From NCBI GenBank assembly GCA_001606155.1, contig LODT01000049.1, positions 1 to 64,000 on the forward strand: DNA of 64,000 bases, written 5' to 3'. This DNA is from Tieghemostelium lacteum. Its lineage: Eukaryota > Evosea > Eumycetozoa > Dictyosteliales > Raperosteliaceae. Below are positions 36,330 to 45,176 of the stretch, piece by piece; positions within the stretch are counted from its first letter, which is position 1, and each line of letters opens with the position of its first letter. The translations under genes and the position numbers were made by a program. Under the pieces are notes generated by a model. The model made no database searches. It was not told the origin of the DNA and saw only the letters and a program-made list of their open reading frames with translations.

Positions 36330-37155
36330 TTTTGATCATCAATAATCCCTTGCACTAATTTTTTTTATGTGGACAAATTAAATTTTTTTAAAAATAAAAT
36401 ATCTTTCACATGATATGTAGAAGATATTAAGTTTAATATCAATTGTTTATTATTTTGCGGTTTTATGAATAAAATAATTTATTTTAGATGTTAAAATTTA
36501 TTTATTGGTTAAAAGAAGGCCTCAATATTTGAAGATTTATATTATAATAATGTTCTTTTTTTGTCAAGGCATCACCTTCAACCATATATCTGCGAAATTA
36601 AAATATTTGACATATTTGTTAAAAAAAAAAAAGTTAACTTTTTTTATATTTGCATGAGTTTTGATAAAATAAAAAAAAATATTTGTGTTGTATTTGATAT
36701 AATTATATCTATGGTTCGGTTATCTACAATACCATATTTATTGAATTTCTATATAGGTTGTGTCGTCACCCATATTCAATGGTTATTCATAAAATTAATA
36801 AATTTAGATTTAATACACAATTCACAAGTCTAAAGTATTTTTTTTTTATAATTAATATTACTGAGAATGCTCACTAAACAGATAAATTAGGTATTTGTTT
36901 ATGTGTTTTGAATATTGAATTAATTTGTTAAATTTTGGGAAAAATGGACTTAGTTATTTCTTTTTAGAAATGTGTGTGAGAGTTGGTGTTTACTGTTGAT
37001 TTTCTGGTTTGATTCTAATTCTGATTTTGAGGCTGAGTTTATCTTAGAATTCTAATTCAAGAATGGTTTAAAAATATTGATAACATAAAAATAAAATTAC
37101 AAAAATGAATTGATCAATCTATGATAGTAAATAAAAAATATGCAAAGACTTCAAT
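36330..37155. other. Spacer with a decayed ComC-like scrap
   Basis: AT-rich spacer upstream of gene B and left of the LINE. No gene can be read. A stretch at 36713-36748 still resembles part of the ComC-type coding sequence of genes B and C on the minus strand. The rest gives no signal. Confidence 0.45.
36713..36748 (-). pseudogene. Relic fragment of another ComC-like paralog
   Basis: The 26-base core GTTATCTACAATACCATATT...GAATTT matches the stretches at 33066-33100 and 45598-45632, which encode the YGIVDNRT motif of genes B and C. Similarity fades quickly on both sides. It is best explained as the last recognisable piece of a third tandem copy. The match is short, so chance or local gene conversion cannot be excluded. 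Confidence 0.45.
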
Positions 37156-37172
37156 AAGAATTACTACAGAGC
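37156..37172. repeat. LINE target-site duplication, left
   Basis: AAGAATTACTACAGAGC occurs here and, exactly, at 39063-39079. The pair brackets the LINE copy, as expected for target-primed reverse transcription. It gives the exact insertion boundaries. Confidence 0.9.
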
Positions 37173-37173
37173 G

Positions 37174-39002
37174 AAATCTCTCATAATCAATCTATTAAAG
37201 GACACATATGTTCCTATTCTCGTAAATGGCCACATCACCAAAGAAATAATAATAGGTAGAGGAGTCAAACAAGGAGATCCTCTCTCTCCTCTAATCTTCA
37301 ACCTAGTCATTGCTCTCCTAGACACTGCCATATCAACCCATCCAGAACTAAAAGGAATACCAGCCCACAATAGTGAAATAAACTCCACACAGGCCTCGGT
37401 CTCTAGAGTAAGCCTCTTCGCTGACGACACTTGGACCCCAGCTTAAACCAACCAGAAGCTGAAATAATACAAGAAATCATTACCCGCTACTGTGATGCTA
37501 CCACCGCTAAAATCAACCCTTCCAAAACAGTTATAGTCAACATAAACCGTAAGAACCCAAATGGCTACAATCTAATCAGCGACCATGAAAGATATCTTGG
37601 ATACTACTTTGACATAAGAGGCATCATCAACTACACCCCAACACTCACAAACAGAATCATTTCCCTCCTAATAGCATACAAAAGCAAATCATGGAACATA
37701 AAAGAGAAAATAACAATAATCAAAACATACATCCTATCTAAACTCACGTATCATCTCTTTCTCAACCCACTACAAAAAAGAGATATACTAAAAATCAACA
37801 ACTGCATCAACTGGTTCTTATTTTACAACAAGGATTTCAACAGTAACCAACGTTATACTCCAAAATTCAACCAAACCAGATCAATAATTCCTCTCAAATA
37901 TGGTGGATTAGGTCTCTGGGACCTTAAAGGGAGATCAGTAGCCCAAAGAGCTCTAATCTTCGACAAATTCCTCAATGACCTATCCAACTCAAATCACACG
38001 CCCAATTGGAGAGTCAACCTCCAATACCAAATAGAATATAATCAAGGTATCAACTATCAAAACCAACCAATCTCAACACTTACTTGTGCTCTATCCAACA
38101 TCCAAAAAGACTGCCTCCTAGCCTGGATGAAATTAAATCCAAACTACAAATTAAATCAATACCCCAATCCTATCTTCAACCACTCAAAAGAGATTTGTCA
38201 CCAACTCCCCTACAAAAACTTCTTTTCAATTAATGACAATCCTATTTTCCAAATCAACTACAAAAAATTTACCACACAACACTACTACCACCTGTACCTA
38301 TACATCAAATACAAAAAAGACCTATCCAAACAACCTCAAACTAATAATTACCAACCCAAGGAAGGTGAATTTATTCCTCTTCTACAAATAGATACAACCA
38401 AACCTCCTCCATCTATAATCCTACCCCTCACCCCTTCCCAACTAAAAATGGAAAAAAAATACCATATCAACTGTACCAAACTACTCCTAACAATCAACAA
38501 AGTTAAAGATCCAAACCACCACAACATTATATTCCGCTACATTACCAAATCTCTTCCATTAGACTACTCCAACAAAAAGTGCACCTTGTGCAACACAGTC
38601 TCTGAATCTATTTCCACCCACATCTTTTTTGAATGCCTAACAACCACCACTGAATACACTCATCAATTCAAAAACACAATCAAATACTTCCAACTCAAAG
38701 ATATTGAATGGACTCCTTCTTCAATTCTCAACATCTACAATAGTAAATATCACATAATTCTAATCAACATAATCGCCATCACCTTCAAATCAATCTGGAA
38801 CAAATGGACATCATTCTTATACACGGACACATCCAATTTAATCAAAATACCTACCCTTAACCAAATCCTAAATATAATCCAACTAGAAAAAGAACTCCTT
38901 AAAGACAAAATCCTGCAACTCCAAATAAATAGAGATCTAGACAAAATCAATTTCTCCATACTCAAATTCAACAATACTTATAAACAAAACTACAAAATAT
39001 AA
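37174..39002 (+). pseudogene. LINE reverse transcriptase, C-terminal part
   Basis: The coding part starts mid-domain (KSLIINLLKDTYVPILVNGH) and includes the RT palm with FADDT. The frame shifts by one base near 37430-37440: the first frame meets a stop at 37443, and the next frame carries LNQPEAEIIQEIITRYC onward to the stop at 39000-39002. The second copy of this element reads TTGCGACAGCTT at that place, which keeps frame, so the shift belongs to this copy. The remaining 520 residues are open and include the RT thumb and the CCHC-like zinc motif near 38580-38640. With the 5' end and endonuclease missing, this copy is dead. Confidence 0.88.
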
Positions 39003-39011
39003 ATAAAAAAG

Positions 39012-39043
39012 CAACTGATGTCGGCTTTGTGAGCCCCCTCAGT
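39012..39043 (+). other. LINE 3'-UTR stem-loop
   Basis: Nested pairing is visible: CTGA with TCAG outside and GGCT with AGCC inside, with the loop TTGTG. It sits just after the stop codon and before the element's end. In other LINEs such 3' hairpins are bound by the element's own reverse transcriptase; that role here is inferred. Confidence 0.5.
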
Positions 39044-39062
39044 ATAATTAAAACTTTAAAAA

Positions 39063-39079
39063 AAGAATTACTACAGAGC
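39063..39079. repeat. LINE target-site duplication, right
   Basis: Exact copy of the 17 bases at 37156-37172. Together they mark the empty site, which lies at the 3' end of a minus-strand reading frame belonging to the SAM-like gene region. Confidence 0.9.
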
Positions 39080-39871
39080 AATTCACAAAATCCATCGATA
39101 CGAAAGTCTTCAAAAATTGGGACCTGGTTTCTTTCACTTTCATTACATATTTGATAATTAGTTCATTTTGTTGTTGAATTTTTTCTTCATCTTTTTGTGG
39201 TTCATTGATAGGTGAGATTGGAGGAAAGAAATAAATGGGGTTACATGAAATGCAATTGTTATTGTTGCACGGATGTTTGGATGTGCATGGAGGAGAATTT
39301 TGATGATAGAAAATGAGTGCCAGAAAGGAGATTCTCCTCTCCGGCATTTTGGACATTAGAGATTTCATCTTCCTCTAGAACAGAAAATTTTCTCTTTCTA
39401 CTCAGTAATTCTTTTTCTAATTCCTCTGTTGATATTTTGCTAAGACTATCTATGGCTATTGTGGGGTAGTAGTTAATAGTTTTAAAAATTGTATAAAAGT
39501 TTATGTAACAAAATATGTTAGTATAAATGAACAAATGGTGTTGTAATTGGTGAAAGGTGTTTAGTGTACATACATATGGGGTTGGGTTGTGAATGCTTTT
39601 TAATTATTGACTGAAGATCGTCATACAGTGGAGAACCATATTGTCTAGACAAGTTATTAAATGTTTCTCTGCTGTATTTAACTAATAGTGATCCTTTGAC
39701 ATTCAATGCAGTTTCAAAATTTATATCCTCATCAAAATTGCTTTTGAAATCATCTAACCAATCTTTGGTGTTGTCAATAGTCCAATCTCGAGGATCTATC
39801 TCTATGTGTGTTCTAGGATTGCTTGTATTACTTGAACTGGTGGTAGTTGTAGTTGTTTTATATGTATTCAT
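39080..39871 (-). CDS. SAM-like domain protein, probably decaying
   Basis: ATG 39871 opens exon 1 (39871-39574), which joins exon 2 (39455-39259) at a phase-1 intron to give 164 residues. Residues 28-95 look like a SAM (sterile alpha motif) helix bundle: DWTIDNTKDWLDDF, ALNVKGSLLVKYS, YGSPLYDDLQSII. A Lys/Glu-rich part follows (EELEKELLSRKRKF). Past about 39300 another frame on the same strand stays open to the LINE junction and looks more protein-like (Cys cluster CTSKHPCNNNNCISC, then a Lys/Glu/Gln-rich helix). The annotated 164-residue product may therefore be a shortened version of a longer protein. The LINE entered this region's 3' end. Function unknown. It may belong to the neighbouring virus-like block or to the host. 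Confidence 0.5.
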
Positions 39872-39972
39872 GTTTGGGTGTAAATACAAAACATATGTAT
39901 TTAAAAAACTTTTGTTTTTATATATTAAAAATGACTCCATTTTTTAGTAGATCTTTTCAAATAATTAAATAT

Positions 39973-41109
39973 TATATTACAATATTTGTATTGGGTGAAC
40001 TAAGTTGTATATTATTTCCAACAGTTGCAGTTAAAGATATTCCTGTATTATTTACTTTAATATTATTATTTAAAACATTATTTGTTATTGACACTTCATT
40101 GTTTGTTCCAATTGCAAGATTAGTTGTTATTGGTAAAATATTGTTTGTTTTAATCGTATTAGAATTGTTAATATTGGATCCTGATAGTGGTGCATAATTG
40201 ATTGTTGTTCCACTAATTAAATCCTATATAACTGATCTGGCTTTTATTGACCACTTGGAGTAGGTGTTGGTGGATATTGGGTAAGATCAATATTTCTACC
40301 AACTGAATCTTCATAGGTTAATTGGCCATTAATAGTAGCTCCCAAACCATTAGCAACAAGAGATTGACCTAGAACAGATCCATAAGAATATATAGATCCT
40401 GTATTAACAAGACCACCTATATTAATAGACACAGGTGATGGAAATGGTGTTAATGAATTGATTGTATCTACATTTAATAAAGGTCCACTTAGTACTGTTG
40501 TTGCACTTACATTTGGTGCTGTGATGTTGTTGTTAACAATTAATGAAGGTGTTGTAATGGATGTTGTTGCATTTATAGTGTCGCTGTCTAATGAATCTAT
40601 ATCACCATTAGTTGCATTTAATGATGGTGTAGTGATTGATGTTGTTGAATTGATTGTATCAGTTGTAAGGGTATCAATGGTTCCGTTGTTGGTAACATTT
40701 AATGAAGGTGTTGTAATCGATATTGTTGAATTGGTTGTCACTGTTGTTAGAGTATCAATTGTACCATGTTGGTGTCTAAATTATTTATAGTTCCATTTGT
40801 TGATGTTAAATTACTTGTAACTATATCCTCTGCTATTAATGTATCATTGAATTTCTTTACTCCATTAATAGATTGGTCTGTTTCTGTCAGAACAACATCT
40901 GCAACTAGATGGGGTGCAGTAGATGGGATATTGATTGTTGATTTAAAACTTGTATACACATTTAATGTAACTTGATTGGGATCATCACCAAATACAATCT
41001 GATTTGTGTTGTTCTCCAATATGAGCTGATCTGTTACTGTGAGCTCATCAATTTCTGCTATATCTATATCCTCGTATTCATTTAAAAGGTCTACAAATCT
41101 TGATGACAT
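39973..41109 (-). pseudogene. Fibre/adhesin-like repeat protein of the virus-like fossil
   Basis: The start reads like a virion fibre head (MSSRFVDLLNEYEDIDIAEIDE) and is followed by an acidic, Thr/Asn/Ile-rich region. The motif ITTPSLN/VTN.GTIDTL recurs several times, as in trimeric beta-fibre shafts. A Pro-rich segment (YPPTPTPS) follows, and similar Thr/Asn/Ile-rich coding continues to about 39973. The family call rests on composition and repeats. Such proteins attach virus particles to the host surface. The gene is broken. Confidence 0.5.
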
Positions 41110-41220
41110 TTAATCTATGTAAATAAATTAGATATTAATATTAGTGTAAATTAGTGAAAATTAGTATAAAATAGTATAAATAAATAGTTTAAATATTAAT
41201 CATTTAATAATTATTAATAT

Positions 41221-41517
41221 TTACTTTTTAGATTTACCTCTCTTTCTTCCATACTTTTGAGCAACATCACCAACAGTACCAGCAATTGGGACACCTGCTT
41301 TATCTAGTGCCTTAGCTACAGTTGAAATAATCTTTTTATCTTTTAAATAAGAATTTGCTTTCTTTAACCAATCTCTTAAACCTTCACCTTGTTGACCACC
41401 TAAACTTGTCTGCATATTAGGACCACCAAAAGAGCTAATCATTCCACTGGATTGATATGCATCTTGCAAAGCAGCTTTTGAATGCAATACTGGACTTGCC
41501 TTTCCCATGTTTAACAT
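41221..41517 (-). pseudogene. Small basic Gly-rich virion-like protein of the fossil
   Basis: A 98-residue frame that looks whole. A Gly/Gln/Ser-rich middle (SSFGGPNMQTSLGGQQGEG) leads to an amphipathic helix and a strongly basic end, KYGRKRGKSKK. Small basic proteins of this kind sit next to capsid genes in many Polinton-like viruses and adenoviruses. The assignment is by position and composition only. Confidence 0.45.
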
Positions 41518-41559
41518 CTATATTGTATGTTTAGATATTATTCTAATTCATACTGCGAA

Positions 41560-42371
41560 CCAAAGTCTTTTCTGAATACACCATTCCTGTCAATTAAAAA
41601 GAAATGGTATTTTTCCTTTGTTGCATGATAATACAATTGTAAACAAATCAAGTGGGTAGGTTATTGATAGTTCTTCATATATTGTATCTAATGTATCATC
41701 ATTAATGTTTTTGAATAACAATATATAATCCAAATTACCTTTTCTGATTGAACTTGATGTATCCTTCCATGATTGCGTACTAATGATAATTTTCGAACTG
41801 AAATGTCTATGTATCTTCATTAATTTAGGTATTGATTTATCTTTCAATTCATTAGATATATCATCAAAAATAATAATATAATCAGGTGCTACATACTTGG
41901 GTTTCTTAAGCTTATTTGGGCTATCTGGTTATATCAAATCATCTTTGTTTGTTACTATTATAGTTGATCCTGGTTTTCTCAATGGTTGCACTCTTAGATC
42001 TTATGGTGGTTTTTCATTTATATTATTCTTCTGAAGAGCCATAATTAGTGCATCAATAAAATTGACTTTATCATCGAGAATGGTGGTAAAACAAGTAAAT
42101 TGAATATTTTTTTTTGCAAGATCTTTTTGAATTTCTAACCAGATGCATCATTATTTACTGTACCACAGAATATGATAACTTTAGTATCCAAACTAGCACA
42201 TTCATCAAGTATTTTCTTTATCACAACAGTTTTACCATTATTCTTAGGAGCACATAATAATATATTTGCACTCACTTGATTAAACAAATCTGATCCCAGG
42301 ATGTGTTTTGGTGGTTTAGGTAATTTAATTGGCTCCACCATTACATCATTAACTTTTTTGATCTTAATCAT
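41560..42371 (-). pseudogene. Packaging ATPase (A32/FtsK-HerA-like) remains
   Basis: The N-terminal part has the P-loop-like CAPKNNGKTVVIKKIL after a short basic start, and VIIFCGTV as the following strand. The downstream part has SKIIISTQSWKDTSSSIRKG, which fits the sensor region with a Gln/Ser-Trp, typical of A32-like genome-packaging ATPases. The gene is broken. Confidence 0.62.
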
Positions 42372-42435
42372 ATATTATATAATATAACTAAGATTATTGA
42401 AGAGCTAAGACTCTTCAAAAATTTACAAGCTATTT

Positions 42436-42750
42436 ATTAAAACTTAATAAATTCAATCACCAATGCTAAATCTAAATCCTGATCAATACTATTATTATTC
42501 TGATCGACACATTCAAAAGAATATTGTCCTTGATAACTTGATTTACTTTTATTTGTAAATTTGAAATTTGATTTTTGTGTTGTTGGTTGTAGGAAATTAA
42601 AGAGATTGTTATCACTAATTAAGTTGGTTCTAATAGTATAGACTGTATGTAGATTTAGTGCATTTTCAACATCAATTGCATATTGTTTTAAAGTAATCAG
42701 ATCAGGAACAAAGTCTAAATTGATAGGACAATAAAATTTGTCATTTTTTT
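42436..42750 (-). pseudogene. Unassigned virion-associated remnant
   Basis: A minus-strand reading lacking its own ATG reads like a protein (LKQYAIDVENALNLHTVYTI, SYQGQYSFECVDQNN, DLALVIEFIKF). It lies between the ATPase and the major capsid pieces. Its style (a short beta-rich protein) suggests a minor virion component. I do not recognise the family. Confidence 0.4.
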
Positions 42751-42939
42751 GTTGGAATCACACCACTAATTGTAATTGTTTTAATACTCGAATTAATTGT
42801 AAGTTGAAATGATGTCATTATTATTATATTAAGATAATAATATTCATGATGAATTGGTAGCAGGGCTCAAGAATGCAACAAAATCCCATTTCTGTTCTCC
42901 TAAATTCAAATCTATTCCAGTTACAACATTATCAGGATT

Positions 42940-44117
42940 CTAATCAAATGAACCATCACCAAACTCTTCAACCCAACACCAGTTATAATCATAAATGTTA
43001 GGAGTTTGAATTGTTGAATTGATTAATATTGGTCTCAGTACTTTATAATCATCAAATTGTGATGGATAGTAATCGTATTGCATTAATTTATTGTTGTTTA
43101 GATTTGTATAGAAGTGATCTAGATGAGTATCAGCAATGTTATTATCATAAATGGCAATATTAGCAGTACCACCACCTGGAATAAATAAGCTGTGATATAT
43201 TCTTTCAAGTGTCATACCATTTTGTCTATTAATTCTCAATGTAACTGATTGGTTGGTTCCTTGTAGTGATGCTTGGTTTGGTAACAATATGGAATCATAA
43301 ATGAAAAACCTTCCGTACTTGATATCTTTTGTTGGAGGTTGTTTACTATTGCTAAATTCTTTTCAACTGCAAAATGTATCTCCATGTTCAATACATTAGG
43401 TGTTGCTGGAGCAGTTAGAGCTATTGGATTAGTAGCAGGTGTTGCTGCGGCATCAGCTCCAAACCCAATATTTGAAAGTTCAGACCATACAAATCTTACC
43501 AACAGAGTTTCGTTTAACATGATATCTTTGTTTACTTCCAAAATAGATTCATAAAGTTCATTGAATGGGATTGTTACATTAAGTGTAATCAATGTATTGG
43601 CAGCACTACCAACAACCAAATAGGATGGTTCAGTGTATGATCTATCAGAATTACTTGAGTCGTATCTTTTAGATGCGGTATTTAGTGCATTGCTAGAGTA
43701 ACAAGGTAAATATGATTGTGTAGCTGTTGATGGTGCACTATTATAGGTATTCATTGTTTCTATTAATCTCTTATTTATTTTTGTTACTTGTTTAGAATGT
43801 AAATGAAAATTAGTATGATCCATCAAATAAAGACCACCTCTTGTATAAACCTGAATCTGTCTAAAAAATGGTGTAAAGTCTGCAAATGCGAATCCAAATT
43901 TAGCTGCTGTTGCTGGTAATTGAAATTGAAATTGAAACCATGATTTACCAAAATTGTATGCTTTAGATGGAGGAATTTCAAAGATAGTATCATTACCGCC
44001 AGCTGATACTGTAGTATAAGTGGTACCTGATTGTGGGAATAATCTGGTGAATTCATATTCTGGTTCAGAAACCAAGAGTGGTCTGTAATCTAATTCTTTA
44101 CTAACTACTTGTTCCAT
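42940..44117 (-). pseudogene. Major capsid protein (double jelly-roll) remains
   Basis: The start MEQVVSKELDYRPLLVSEPE leads into beta strands (SWFQFQFQLPATAAKFGFAF). The segment FFRQIQVYTRGGLYLMDHTN resembles the conserved 'R-x-Q-x-Y-T-R-x-G' and 'D-x-x-N' region of Polinton-like virus major capsid proteins. Later there is VTIPFNELYESILEVNKDIMLN, the strand-helix signature at the second jelly roll. The C-terminal part has RIYHSLFIPGGGTANIAIYD and an acidic end. The gene is broken. The assignment is from motifs and size; a structure-based search would settle it. Confidence 0.65.
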
Positions 44118-44260
44118 TTATTATATAATATATAAAATATATTATATAATAATGTTAGCTTGATAAAAACATTTAAATGTTTTGTCAAGGTTCCATTTAT
44201 ATTTAATACAAAAGATATTATATTTCATCTAGTATTTCAATTGTTTCACGTGTAAATATA

Positions 44261-45065
44261 TTATATCTCGTCGGAGATTGGTATATTTTCATTCTCTTTA
44301 ACTAATAAATAATTTATATATCCTCTTGCTAATTGGTAAATATCATTATGTTTAAATAGTATTAAAGTAATATTCATATTCACACCATTTAAATTGATTT
44401 CATTGCCGTCTTGATCTGTTAGATAAATAGTGCATGTAGTTTTTGTGCTTGACACTAATTGCTTACTGTATGATTCTACATCATAATTCTCCCAACGAAA
44501 GTTTGAAAAATCTGGATTACCTGCTGCAGCATATATCTCTTGTAATATATCATCCTCTCCATTGGTGCATAGATCTGAATGAATATAAATTACATTATCT
44601 GATTGTAAATTGATTACATTGATTGATACTAATCCAAAGTCTATGAATTGATTAACTGAGTTTTCATTAAATCCCATTTGTCTAAATAATTTATCATTGA
44701 AGGTGAATATAGGTTGTATATTACTAACATTAGAGCAAGTGAATGTATATTTACCTATATTTGGTTGTTTACTTGTTGGCCATGTTAAGAATAACTAATG
44801 TTATTTGGTGATGCATCATTGAGTAATGTTTGTATTGTATCTTGTAATGATTTCCTGTTATAGTTTCCAATAGGTATGGCGATGGTTACTGAGGAAGCAC
44901 CTTCTGTTAATGTAAAGGTATTCAGGTTTCTTCTTATTGTGTAAAATGATTTTGGTATTGTGGCCTGTAGTACTGCAACTCTATCAATGGTGATGGACGA
45001 AATAAAATTAATAAATGAACTATTTGTTTGATTTTGTACTCTTTGGAAATTGTAATTTTTTAGCT
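44261..45065 (-). pseudogene. Penton/minor capsid protein remains
   Basis: The upstream part has the penton hallmark ATIPKSFYTIRRNLNTFTL followed by VTIAIPIGNYNRKSLQDTIQ, as in single-jelly-roll penton proteins of Polintons and Polinton-like viruses. The downstream part reads MGFNENSVNQFIDFGLVSIN and ends in a helix-rich tail. The gene is broken. Confidence 0.7.
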
Positions 45066-45176
45066 ATTTGTAAAGTATTAGTACTATATTATCCTATCCA
45101 GTGGGATCGATCTACAATATTATTCTATATCGTTTCAAAGTCAATAGGTTAAATTTTTTCAAACCCACATTTTATT

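Larger units (their letters stand above)
37173..39062 (+). mobile_element. 5'-truncated non-LTR retrotransposon (LINE)
   Basis: A 1.9-kb copy starts inside the reverse transcriptase and ends in a short 3' UTR with the stem-loop GGCTTTGTGAGCC. It has no poly(A) tail; the end is TTTAAAA. Codon and base use differ from the host flanks: it is C- and A-rich (CCA, ATC, AAC codons), where host genes prefer T and A. The palm motifs GVKQGDPLSP and FADDT are visible, as is a C-terminal zinc-knuckle (CTLCNTVSESISTHIFFEC) like the zf-RVT of L1-type LINEs. Perfect 17-bp target-site duplications suggest a fairly recent insertion. A second, older scrap of the same family lies at 59928-60136. Confidence 0.92.
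39973..45065 (-). mobile_element. Fossil Polinton-like virus morphogenesis module
   Basis: A five-kb block, all on the minus strand, carries pieces recognisable as penton (45065-44261), double-jelly-roll major capsid (44117-42940), an unassigned small protein (about 42750-42436), A32/FtsK-HerA packaging ATPase (42371-41560), a small basic Gly-rich protein (41517-41221) and a fibre-like repeat protein (41109-39973). This gene set fits Polinton-like viruses. No polymerase, integrase or protease was seen, and no terminal inverted repeats could be found, so the true ends are uncertain. The block is broken, with roughly five to seven breaks overall. Its proteins are still easy to read, which suggests a moderately old insertion rather than an ancient one. 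It sits between tandem ComC-like genes B and C. Confidence 0.72.

Noticed and set aside
36154-36345. Plus-strand frame at the 5' end of ComC-like gene B
   Set aside because: It is antisense to the signal peptide exon of gene B.
37164-37430. Minus-strand frame at the LINE start
   Set aside because: It is opposite the reverse transcriptase palm region; the plus strand carries GVKQGDPLSP and FADDT.
40458-40975. Plus-strand Val-rich frames over the fibre-like gene
   Set aside because: They arise from the repeat's composition on the opposite strand.
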